DNA from: an uncultured Clostridium sp.
GTDB lineage: Bacteria > Bacillota > Clostridia > Lachnospirales > Lachnospiraceae
Length of the DNA: 18,464 nucleotides
NCBI GenBank assembly: GCA_900540335.1
Contig: UQFC01000048.1
Span: forward strand, 1-18,464
Direction of reading: 5' to 3'
In this document: positions 1 through 5,999 of the stretch, in pieces
How the letters are laid out: the number at the start of each line of letters is the position of its first letter
How positions within the stretch are numbered: the stretch's first letter is position 1
Program-made: the position numbers and the translations under genes
The notes under the pieces: model-generated
Databases searched by the model: none
What the model was told of the DNA's origin: nothing
What the model saw: only the letters and a program-made list of their open reading frames with translations

Positions 1-45
1 CGGAGGAGTTTTTGTGACTCCTCCGCCCCGACGGGCTTTTAAAAG
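1..45. other. Inverted repeats at left window edge
   Basis: Bases 1-9 and 17-25 form a perfect 9-bp inverted repeat (CGGAGGAGT / ACTCCTCCG) around a 7-nt loop. It is followed at once by a short GCCC-CGAC-GGGC stem (25-36) and TTTT, then the palindrome CTTTTAAAAG (36-45). This could be the terminator of a plus-strand gene lying left of the window, but that gene is not visible. The first stem has no T-tract of its own, so the call is only that structured intergenic DNA is present. Confidence 0.4.
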
Positions 46-56
46 TTTCTTTTAAA

Positions 57-175
57 GGCGAATCTTGCACAATGTGAGGGAGAGATTTTGCATTTAGAAG
101 AGATAAAGGCAGATTCTGCACAATCTATGGGAGAAATTTTGCATTTTCAGAGAGAACCAGCGGGATTTGCACAAT
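57..175. repeat. Degenerate 51-bp tandem repeat, about 2.3 units
   Basis: Three copies of TGCACAAT occur with exact 51-nt spacing (the G of TGC at 67, 118 and 169). The first two are followed by GGGAGA and then ATTTTGCATTT, again 51 nt apart. By hand, 31 of 39 positions agree between 57-95 and 108-146. Each full unit contains TTGCACAAT or CTGCACAAT, about 11 nt, then ATTTTGCAT, so every unit is itself an imperfect inverted repeat. No ORF runs through it. It sits beyond the terminator of the MATE gene, and its role is unknown. Confidence 0.6.
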
Positions 176-229
176 TCCAGGATACAGATGTAAATAATGA
201 TAACCAGGCTGTTTTTCTTGCTATATGTA

Positions 230-269
230 AAAATGGCTGAAAACAGAAATTTTTGTTCTCAGCCATTTG
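230..269 (-). terminator. Rho-independent terminator of the MATE gene
   Basis: Bases 231-240 (AAATGGCTGA) and 259-268 (TCAGCCATTT) form a perfect 10-bp stem, extendable inward by AAC/GTT pairing. Read on the minus strand the stem runs straight into TTTTTACA. It lies about 85 nt beyond the stop codon of the minus-strand MATE gene, the right place and polarity for its intrinsic terminator. Confidence 0.7.
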
Positions 270-354
270 AAATTTTATGCAGGAGTCTCAGGCAATGTCC
301 TTAATTTATTGACATTGATTTTGCAGTGTCCCGGCCCAAAATGAGCATTTCTCC

Positions 355-1728
355 CTATGAAATATGGAGCTTCCGGTAAAGGCGCTTCAGCATAACCATG
401 GCCACGGCAGCCAGGACTACTTCTGCAATCAGCTGCGCATAGGCAAGGCCATACATGGGGAAGATCCGATCCAGAAGAATCAGGGCAGGAACCTCCAGAA
501 TCAGCTTGCGCAGAATAGAGAAGAACAGGGGAACCCGTCCGTTTCCGAGAGACTGGAAAATGCTGACTGTGAGGAAATCCATCCGGAGAAAAGGAAGGAT
601 CAGACAAAAGCCTCTCAGAAAGCTGGTTCCATACTGGATGATTGTCGGATTATCCATAAACAGCCGAACCAGGTTTCCGGAAAAAACAAAGTAGAGGACA
701 GTGATTCCAATCATAATGGGAATCAGAGCCCGGAAGGCAAAATCGATAGACTCCTTCATGCGGGAATAAAGCTTTCCGGAATAGGTGTAGCTGATAATCG
801 GCATACAGCCCTGGGAAAAGCCAAAGGCCATCTGCATGGGAACCTGATTGATTTTCTGGGCAATTCCCATGGCTGCCACAGCATCGGGGCCGTAAACAGC
901 AGTCAGATTGTTTAAAAGAGTCATGCTGGTCACATTCAGAAGATTCTGAATGGCAGAGGGAATGCCCACCTGGCAGACACCCAGAACCAGGTTTTTTTCC
1001 AGGGAAAAATTCCGCGGGGAAATCTGAATGCAGCTGTTTGCCCGTTTGTGGTACAGAAGAATGAAAAAGTAAATACAGGCAGCGCAATTGGATAAAAAGG
1101 TGGCAAGTCCGGCTCCGGCAGCACCCATATTCAGCCCCTGAGGCAGAATGAAAACGGGATCCAGAATCATATTGAGAATACATCCGCTCATGGTTCCGAT
1201 ACTGGCATGGAGAGAGGCCCCTTCCGAACGCACCATATAGGCCAGCACAACATTCAGGATAGATGGAACAGCGCCCCAGAGAACTGTCCAGTATAAATAG
1301 GCTTCTGTAGCAGCCCAGGTGGAAGAGCTGGCGCCCAGCAGCCCAAGAAGAGGCTGCTGAAGCAGAAGGCACACCAGGGAAAATATCAGGCCGGAACACA
1401 GGGCGCCGTAAAATCCGAAGGCAGAAACCCGGCTGGCAAAGTCCTCCTGCTTTCTGCCAAGAGCGCGGCTGATCATGCTGGAGCAGCCGACGCCAAACAG
1501 GTTGTTGACGGCATTAAACCCCAGAGTTACAGGGGAAACAAGAGTAACGGCAGCAGTCTCTATGGGATTATTTAACAGTCCTACAAAATAGGTGTCAGAC
1601 AGATTGTAGATCACCATAACCAGAGAACTGATAACAGAAGGAATGGAGAGCTGAAGCACTGCCTGATAAACAGGGATTTCTTCAAATAATTCTGTCTTGG
1701 AAACAGAGGATGACTTTCGAAGATTCAT
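355..1728 (-). CDS. MATE-family multidrug/Na+-type efflux transporter
   Basis: This 457-residue protein is very hydrophobic, with about twelve predicted membrane segments, and has the usual length for a MATE transporter. The N-terminal half shows the family pattern: a short cytoplasmic start, a first helix with QLSIPSVISSLVMVIYNLSD, then a D-x-Y/F-FVG-type segment (DTYFVG, near residue 47) and GVGCSSMISRALG near residue 80. The two-fold arrangement repeats after about residue 230. MATE proteins use Na+ or H+ gradients to export cationic drugs or metabolites; the substrate here cannot be read from sequence. The start is ATG, preceded on the minus strand by AAGGAGG 8 nt upstream. It is monocistronic, diverges from the nitroreductase and ends before a terminator at 230-269. 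I see no truncation. Confidence 0.9.
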   Translation of the reverse strand: MNLRKSSSVSKTELFEEIPVYQAVLQLSIPSVISSLVMVIYNLSDTYFVGLLNNPIETAAVTLVSPVTLGFNAVNNLFGVGCSSMISRALGRKQEDFASRVSAFGFYGALCSGLIFSLVCLLLQQPLLGLLGASSSTWAATEAYLYWTVLWGAVPSILNVVLAYMVRSEGASLHASIGTMSGCILNMILDPVFILPQGLNMGAAGAGLATFLSNCAACIYFFILLYHKRANSCIQISPRNFSLEKNLVLGVCQVGIPSAIQNLLNVTSMTLLNNLTAVYGPDAVAAMGIAQKINQVPMQMAFGFSQGCMPIISYTYSGKLYSRMKESIDFAFRALIPIMIGITVLYFVFSGNLVRLFMDNPTIIQYGTSFLRGFCLILPFLRMDFLTVSIFQSLGNGRVPLFFSILRKLILEVPALILLDRIFPMYGLAYAQLIAEVVLAAVAMVMLKRLYRKLHIS

Positions 1729-1776
1729 CGTTTTTTCCTCCTTGTGTAAAGTAGATTAAAAAAGCGTATGGATATC

Positions 1777-1865
1777 AGTATACTATATTTCGGGAAAATT
1801 TTCAGCAGTTCCTGCGGCAGGTTTTGCAATTTCATAAAGACTTTCCTGTAAAGATTTTGTATAAT
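1777..1865. promoter_or_regulatory. Divergent promoter region between MATE and nitroreductase genes
   Basis: On the plus strand a perfect TATAAT lies at 1860-1865, about 54 nt before the nitroreductase start, without a convincing -35. On the minus strand TATACT (plus 1777-1782) lies about 50 nt before the MATE start, with only a poor -35 (CTGAAA) 17 nt further upstream. The -10 elements are seen in the sequence; their use as promoters is inference. Confidence 0.4.
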
Positions 1866-1918
1866 GGAGGCATGGTGTGACAGGAAGGGATATACTTAAA
1901 AGAATAAAGGAGGAGCCT

Positions 1919-2431
1919 ATGGATTTTTTAACACTTGCAAAGGAACGGTATTCCTGCAGAAAGTTTTCAGGAAAAGCAGTAGAGCAGGAAAAGCTGGAAA
2001 AGATAATGGAAGCCGGGATTGCCGCTCCTACGGCAGTCAATAAGCAGCCCTATAAAATATGGCTGATGCAGTCAGAGGAGGCCCGGAAAGCAATTTATGA
2101 GGTAACCCGTTTTACCTTTGATGCAGATGTGTTTTTTGTAGTGGGATACCTGGAGGAAGAGGCCTGGGTGCGGAAATATGACGGCAGAAACTTTGCAGAT
2201 GTGGATGCCAGCATTGTGGCTGCGCAGATGATGCTGGAAATCCAGGATCTGGGTCTGGGAACCACCTGGGTTGGTCATTTTGATGCTCCCCGTCTGAAAA
2301 ACCTGTATCCGGAAATGGAACCCTACGGCCTGATTGCCATTTTCCCTGTGGGTTATCCGGCAGAGGATGCAGAGCCTGCAGTCCATCATGGAATCCGCAG
2401 GGATAAGACAGAGGCAGTGAAAATCCTGTAA
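1919..2431 (+). CDS. Nitroreductase-family FMN-dependent oxidoreductase
   Basis: This is a 170-residue small nitroreductase-fold protein, an NAD(P)H- and FMN-dependent reductase expected in the cytoplasm. The N-terminus has the family signature ERYSCRKFSGKAVEQEKLEK followed by GIAAPTAVNKQPYK, the FMN-phosphate-binding Arg/Ser and the P-x-x-x-N-x-Q-P type segment. The C-terminal half has DLGLGTTWVGHFD and the late IFPVGYPAED. The true substrate (nitroaromatic, quinone or flavin partner) is unknown. The start at 1919 is preferred because AGGAGG lies 5 nt upstream and the family begins with a FLxLAKxRYSxRKF pattern. An in-frame ATG at 1877 would add 14 residues without homology and has no better binding site. 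It is a single gene with its own terminator, divergent from the MATE gene. Confidence 0.88.
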   Translation: MDFLTLAKERYSCRKFSGKAVEQEKLEKIMEAGIAAPTAVNKQPYKIWLMQSEEARKAIYEVTRFTFDADVFFVVGYLEEEAWVRKYDGRNFADVDASIVAAQMMLEIQDLGLGTTWVGHFDAPRLKNLYPEMEPYGLIAIFPVGYPAEDAEPAVHHGIRRDKTEAVKIL

Positions 2432-2436
2432 ATAAG

Positions 2437-2483
2437 AAGCGCCGCTGAACCAGAGAAAATACCTGTGGTTTGGCGGCGCTTTT
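2437..2483 (+). terminator. Rho-independent terminator after the nitroreductase gene
   Basis: AAGCGCCGC (2437-2445) pairs with GCGGCGCTT (2473-2481). The stem continues inward through two G-T wobbles to AACCA (2448-2452) / TGGTT (2466-2470). It ends in TTTT and starts six bases after the stop codon. Confidence 0.88.
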
Positions 2484-2548
2484 GAGGTTCAGCGGAAAAG
2501 CAGCTAACCGGGATTTGACGGAAGCTGATTTTAGAAGGTAGTTATTCG

Positions 2549-2697
2549 TAACTGTTCAGTCTTGCATCTTCTTGCCCGCTTACAGCGGACAAGAAGCTTT
2601 AGGCGTCCGCCTTATGTGGATTCAGTCAGGAAAACTCTTATGAAAGCAAACTTTCAACAAGTTTTCCTGACTGAATCCCCGCAAGGCTGAACTGTTA
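2549..2697. repeat. 149-bp nested palindromic element (MITE-like), complete copy
   Basis: The ends are imperfect terminal inverted repeats. Bases 2549-2565 (TAACTGTTCAGTCTTGC) pair with 2681-2697 at 15 of 17 positions plus one wobble. Inside are a 13-bp stem with one mismatch and a TAC loop (2568-2580 / 2584-2596), a 4-bp AGGC/GCCT stem (2601-2604 / 2609-2612) and a perfect 19-bp stem (2618-2636 / 2660-2678). That last stem encloses a TGAAAG-CAAA-CTTTCA hairpin. The whole could fold as a multi-armed cloverleaf. It lies in the convergent gap between the nitroreductase and GH105 genes and ends three bases from the GH105 stop codon. A second copy starts at 18404. The TA at each end would fit a TA target duplication as in IS630/Tc1-derived MITEs, which is inference. 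It carries no ORF. Confidence 0.75.
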
Positions 2698-2700
2698 TAT

Positions 2701-3834
2701 TTATTCCTCGCTGCGGAACAGAATTTCAATATAAGCCAGAATCAGAGGAGCAACTCCCTTGGCTTCGTTTTTCACAACAGGCTCCCGCATATAATAGTCA
2801 AAGGTGCCTTCTCTCATTTCTTTATTGCCCAGACCGGCAACCAGGCAGATGCCGTCTAACTGCAGTTCCCCGTTTTTCTCGGAAAGATAGGTGCTGCAGA
2901 TGCCGTCAAAGGCTTTCCGGCCGTACTGGAAGTAGGTTTCCTCCAGAAAGCCCAGGCGAACGCTCTTCATAATGGCATAGGCAAAAATTGCAGAACCGGA
3001 GGTTTCCAGATAGTTGGGACGGATGCCGCCGCGGTTGACAACCTGATACCACATACCGGTTTTCTCATCCTGATAAGGAAGCATGGAATCAATCAGCTCT
3101 TTGTAAATTCTGTTTAATTCCTTTTTCTCAGCGCCTAAGGTTTCCTCAGGCATAACCTCCATGGTGTCAATCAGAGCCATGGCGTACCAGCCCAGAGCAC
3201 GGAGCCAGAAATTGTCGGAAAGGCCGGTTACCTTGTCGCACCAGAAGCTTTCCCGGGAATCGTCATAGGCATGGTAGTAAAGACCGTTGCGCAGATCCCG
3301 CATAAGCTCATAGACATTCTGAAACTGCCGGAAGCTGTCCTGGCAGTTGGCACCATTATTATAGGTAAGCTCATACTGCATATAGAAGGGCTGTGCCATG
3401 TAAAGGCCGTCCAGCCAGATCTGATTGGGATAAATTGCCTTATGCCAGAAATTTCCGGTGGAAGTGCGCGGCTGTGTTTTTAACTGGCTGTATACGGTAT
3501 CAATGGCTTTTCTGTACTTTTCTTTTCCTGTCAGCTCATACAGGTCAAACAGAGTTTTTCCGGCATTTACATTATCCAGATTGTGTTCGTCAGGATCGTA
3601 GGATTTGATAGAACCGTCCTCGCTTACAAAATAGTCAATAAAATTGTCGGCAAAGGTCAGGTACTCTTCCTTTTTTGTAATATGGTAGAGTTCCAGAATG
3701 GCCTTAATCATGCAGCCGTCCATGTAATTCCAGGTAGGTTTCTTGCCTTCTTTGATTTTTTCGATATTCCAGACAGGCATCTGGGGGCTGCTTTTTTCCA
3801 GCAGCTGTTCAATGTAGCGGTCAAGAATTTTCAC
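2701..3834 (-). CDS. GH105/GH88-type unsaturated rhamnogalacturonyl (glucuronyl) hydrolase
   Basis: This 377-residue protein is an alpha/alpha-barrel hydrolase that removes the 4,5-unsaturated uronic acid left by pectin or rhamnogalacturonan lyases (YteR/YesR-type reaction). The expected acid pair is visible: Asp87 in NLDNVNAGKT and Asp142 in IWLDGLYMAQPFYMQYE, spaced as in Bacillus subtilis YteR (Asp88 and Asp143). Repeated barrel features follow, such as WLRALGWYAMALIDTMEVMP and TSGSAIFAYAIMKSVRLG. There is no signal peptide, so it acts in the cytoplasm on imported oligosaccharides. The start is a GTG at 3834, supported by AAAGGAGT just upstream and by the family's usual N-terminus (MKILDRYIEQ). 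It diverges from the ABC transporter operon, and its promoter carries a LacI/CcpA-like palindrome. GH88 rather than GH105 specificity cannot be excluded. Confidence 0.9.
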   Translation of the reverse strand: MKILDRYIEQLLEKSSPQMPVWNIEKIKEGKKPTWNYMDGCMIKAILELYHITKKEEYLTFADNFIDYFVSEDGSIKSYDPDEHNLDNVNAGKTLFDLYELTGKEKYRKAIDTVYSQLKTQPRTSTGNFWHKAIYPNQIWLDGLYMAQPFYMQYELTYNNGANCQDSFRQFQNVYELMRDLRNGLYYHAYDDSRESFWCDKVTGLSDNFWLRALGWYAMALIDTMEVMPEETLGAEKKELNRIYKELIDSMLPYQDEKTGMWYQVVNRGGIRPNYLETSGSAIFAYAIMKSVRLGFLEETYFQYGRKAFDGICSTYLSEKNGELQLDGICLVAGLGNKEMREGTFDYYMREPVVKNEAKGVAPLILAYIEILFRSEE

Positions 3835-3879
3835 GATGTTACTCCTTTAATTGTAAGTTTTTCATTGAATCATTCTGAA

Positions 3880-3906
3880 TTCAAACGTTTGCAAGCTATC
3901 ATTATA
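3880..3906 (-). promoter_or_regulatory. GH105 promoter -10 with overlapping LacI/CcpA-type operator
   Basis: On the minus strand a perfect TATAAT (plus 3901-3906) would place the start of transcription near 3894. Directly over and after that point is the palindrome CAAACGTTTG (3882-3891). In its wider form, TGCAAACGTTTGAA on the minus strand (plus 3880-3893), it differs at one conserved position from the catabolite-responsive consensus TGNAANCGNTNNCA, and it is also typical of LacI-family operators with a central CG. The -35 is weak (TTTTCT), which suggests activation or low basal expression. Binding is inferred. Confidence 0.55.
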
Positions 3907-3981
3907 TTAACATAAAATAGGGCAGAAAAGAATTGGATAATATGCACAAAAAAGTACTTACAATATTGAGCATAATGTCTA

Positions 3982-4010
3982 TCGACACATGAGAAAAACC
4001 ATGATAAAAT
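3982..4010 (+). promoter_or_regulatory. Promoter of the pectin-oligosaccharide ABC operon
   Basis: TCGACA (3982-3987) and TAAAAT (4005-4010) are spaced by exactly 17 nt, and TGA precedes the -10, making an extended -10. The start point would be near 4017, giving a leader of about 170 nt before the binding-protein gene. This leader holds an inverted repeat TTGTAA-TTGC-TTACAA (4056-4071) and the operator-like palindrome at 4103-4118. Confidence 0.6.
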
Positions 4011-4102
4011 TTAAACATCAACAAAAGGAATGCATGGATGCCTAAAGGACTTGAATTGTAATTGCTTACAAATGGCAGAAATGCATAAATTTTCAGATTA
4101 TT

Positions 4103-4118
4103 TTGCAAACCTTTGCAA
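4103..4118 (+). promoter_or_regulatory. Operator-like palindrome TTGCAAA-CC-TTTGCAA
   Basis: This perfect 7-bp inverted repeat around CC closely resembles the palindrome at the GH105 promoter (GCAAACGTTTG core). It sits in the leader of the binding-protein gene, downstream of the predicted promoter, where a bound LacI-family or CcpA repressor could act as a roadblock. A weaker promoter just upstream (TTGCTT 4062-4067, CATAAA 4084-4089) would put the start near 4096, so that the site would directly overlap the start region. The LacI-family gene at 9487 is the natural candidate regulator. Confidence 0.55.
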
Positions 4119-4185
4119 CTCGTCAGGAGGAGGAAAAAGGGAGCGGAAGAAATGAATAAATCATAAAAGAAAGGGAGAAAAATTT

Positions 4186-5550
4186 ATGAGAAAGAGCATG
4201 AAACAGGCAACAGCATTGACACTGGCAGCAGTTACGGCATTATCTCTGACCGCATGCGGAGGCGGAAAGGCAGATGCACCGGCAGCAACCCAGGCAGCAG
4301 GAGAGAGCAAGGCTGAAGGCGGAGCTTCCGCAGACGGCGAGCAGGTTGAACTGACCTTTTCCTGGTGGGGCGGTGACAGCCGTCATGAGGCTACTGAGAA
4401 GGCAATCGAAGCATTTATGGCAAAGTATCCCAACATCACCGTAACTCCTGAATACGGCGCATGGACCGGCTGGGAAGAGAAGCAGTCCTTAAATATTCTG
4501 GGCGGAAATGCTGCTGATGTAATGCAGATCAACTGGAACTGGATTGAGGCTTATTCCAATAACGGAGCAAACTTTGCAGACCTGAGCCAGTACGGAGATG
4601 TTCTGGATCTGACCCAGTTCCCGGAGGCTGCTTTGGAGCAGTGTAAGGCAGACGGCAAGCTGATGGCAGTGCCGGTAGCTATGACAGGACGTGTGTTCTA
4701 CTGGAATAAGACCACCTTCGATGAGGTTGGATGCGCAATCCCCACCGATACCCAGTCTCTGCTGGATGCAGGCTCTGCATTTAAGGCATTCAACGAGGAT
4801 TATTATCCCCTGGCTCTGGGCGAGTACGACCGTATGATTTTCCTGGTTTACTATCTGGAGTCCAAGTACAACAAGCCGTGGGTTCAGGACAATGAGATTC
4901 AGTACACTGCAGAAGAGATTCAGGACGGTATGGACTTCATCTGCCAGCTGGAAGAGGCTCATGTAATCCCGACCATCGCTACCATTCAGGGCGATATGGC
5001 TGACTCTCTGGATAAGAATGCAAAATGGATTGACGGTAAGTATGCAGGTATCTTCGAGTGGGATTCCTCTGCAAACAAGTTCCAGAAGGCAGTAGAAGAG
5101 TCTACCAACAAGCCGGGTCAGGAATTTGTAATTGGTGATTTTGTAAAGCTGGGCGATTACAACGGAGGCTTTACCAAGATTTCCATGGGTCTGGCAGTGG
5201 CAGCAACCTCTGAGCATCCGAAGGAAGCAGCAATGCTGATCAACTTCCTGTTAAACGAGGCTGAGGGTATTGAAATTTCCGGCACACAGCGCGGTATTCC
5301 CTGTTCTGCAGCAGGTCTTGCTCTGCTGAATGAAAAGGGTCTGGGCGATGCTCTTGTAAAGGAAGCAAATGCAAAGGTTATGGGCTACAGCGAGTTCCCG
5401 CTGGATCCGAAGTTTGAGCACAACGATCTGAAGGCAAATCCGGACGGCGTATACTACAAGGTATTCGGTAAGTTAAGCGCAGGCGATATCGACAGCGCAA
5501 AGGCTGCTCAGGATCTGATGGACGGCGTAAACGAGTGCATGGGCAACTAA
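4186..5550 (+). CDS. Sugar ABC transporter substrate-binding lipoprotein (family 1)
   Basis: This 454-residue protein is an extracellular solute-binding lipoprotein that captures oligosaccharides for the permeases encoded downstream. A basic start (MRKSMK), a hydrophobic stretch and the lipobox LTAC with Cys24 give a lipoprotein signal. A Gly/Ala/Glu-rich linker follows to about residue 50, then the mature domain beginning LTFSWWGGDSRHEATEKAIE, the typical opening of family-1 sugar-binding proteins. Aromatic residues scattered through the body (WNWIEAYSNNG, MTGRVFYWNKTTF) would line the sugar site. The start is ATG with AGGGAG 8 nt upstream. It is first in the operon. Arg codons are nearly all CGT/CGC, in line with high expression. 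Its neighbours (GH28, GH105) suggest pectin or rhamnogalacturonan oligomers as ligand; this is inference from context. Confidence 0.92.
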   Translation: MRKSMKQATALTLAAVTALSLTACGGGKADAPAATQAAGESKAEGGASADGEQVELTFSWWGGDSRHEATEKAIEAFMAKYPNITVTPEYGAWTGWEEKQSLNILGGNAADVMQINWNWIEAYSNNGANFADLSQYGDVLDLTQFPEAALEQCKADGKLMAVPVAMTGRVFYWNKTTFDEVGCAIPTDTQSLLDAGSAFKAFNEDYYPLALGEYDRMIFLVYYLESKYNKPWVQDNEIQYTAEEIQDGMDFICQLEEAHVIPTIATIQGDMADSLDKNAKWIDGKYAGIFEWDSSANKFQKAVEESTNKPGQEFVIGDFVKLGDYNGGFTKISMGLAVAATSEHPKEAAMLINFLLNEAEGIEISGTQRGIPCSAAGLALLNEKGLGDALVKEANAKVMGYSEFPLDPKFEHNDLKANPDGVYYKVFGKLSAGDIDSAKAAQDLMDGVNECMGN

Positions 5551-5617
5551 GAAATAGACTTGAATCGAAACTTTATCAAAAACAGCATCGCAGTTGACAT
5601 CCTGGCAGAACATAAAA

Positions 5618-5643
5618 GGGCCGCTGAAATAATTCAGCGGCCC
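5618..5643 (+). promoter_or_regulatory. Intercistronic stem-loop after the binding-protein gene
   Basis: GGGCCGCTGAA (5618-5628) and TTCAGCGGCCC (5633-5643) form a perfect 11-bp stem with an ATAA loop. No T-tract follows (GTATAAGG), so it is not a normal terminator. Stable hairpins placed after the binding-protein gene of ABC sugar operons are known to protect the upstream mRNA from 3' exonucleases and so raise the binding protein relative to the permeases. That role fits here but is inferred. Confidence 0.7.
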
Positions 5644-5664
5644 GTATAAGGGGAATGAGTTTTT

Positions 5665-5985
5665 ATGATAGAGAAAGCAAAGTACCCGGATCTTGTGGCA
5701 GAATTCCGCAGCTTAGGGGAGTTAAGCCCGGAACAGATGGTATGTCTTGCAGACACCATCTCTCAGGTGTCCGAGGAAATATTTGAACATTATAGAGCCC
5801 TTTGTGATTTGCTCAAAGGACAGCTTCAGCGAATCAGAAGAATCTGCAAAGAGGAAGGCTGCAGAAAGGCTTTCCCGCAGGAGGCAGACAGACAGCTTTT
5901 GGCCAGAGCGCTGGAGAGCGCATGCAGCCAGAAGGTTGTGCTGGCTGAGAAGTATGAGGAACTGGCAAAAGAATTAGTACAATGA
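5665..5985 (+). CDS. Small helical protein of unknown function in the ABC operon
   Basis: I do not recognise this 106-residue protein. It has no signal peptide and no membrane segment. It is rich in Glu, Leu, Lys, Arg and Ala and looks almost wholly alpha-helical: residues 20-60 (SPEQMVCLADTISQVSEEIF onward) and 75-105 have heptad-like hydrophobic spacing. Five cysteines (about residues 27, 47, 61, 66 and 87) are unusual for its size; C61 and C66 flank EEGC-type helix sequence. The start at 5665 has AAGGGG about 11 nt upstream, a weakish site. It follows the stem-loop after the binding-protein gene and overlaps the longest reading frame of the first permease by 4 nt (ATGA), so translation is probably coupled. 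A regulatory or transporter-accessory role is possible but unproven. Confidence 0.65.
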   Translation: MIEKAKYPDLVAEFRSLGELSPEQMVCLADTISQVSEEIFEHYRALCDLLKGQLQRIRRICKEEGCRKAFPQEADRQLLARALESACSQKVVLAEKYEELAKELVQ

Positions 5986-5999
5986 CGAGGAGGCAGCGT

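Noticed and set aside
57..175. CRISPR array
   Set aside because: Fewer than three complete units, high divergence inside the repeat, no spacer-like unique segments of constant size and no cas genes.
364..915. Plus-strand 183-residue reading frame inside the MATE gene
   Set aside because: It is antisense to a full-length, clearly recognisable transporter, and its translation is polar and Asn/Gln/His-rich with no family features: a shadow frame.
1877..1918. Longer N-terminus for the nitroreductase (start at 1877)
   Set aside because: The added 14 residues lie before the family's conserved start, and the best ribosome binding site (AGGAGG) serves the ATG at 1919.
5594..5618. Internal promoter (TTGACA at 5594) before the 106-residue gene
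   Set aside because: No acceptable -10 lies at 16-18 nt; the only AT-rich hexamer is at 13 nt.
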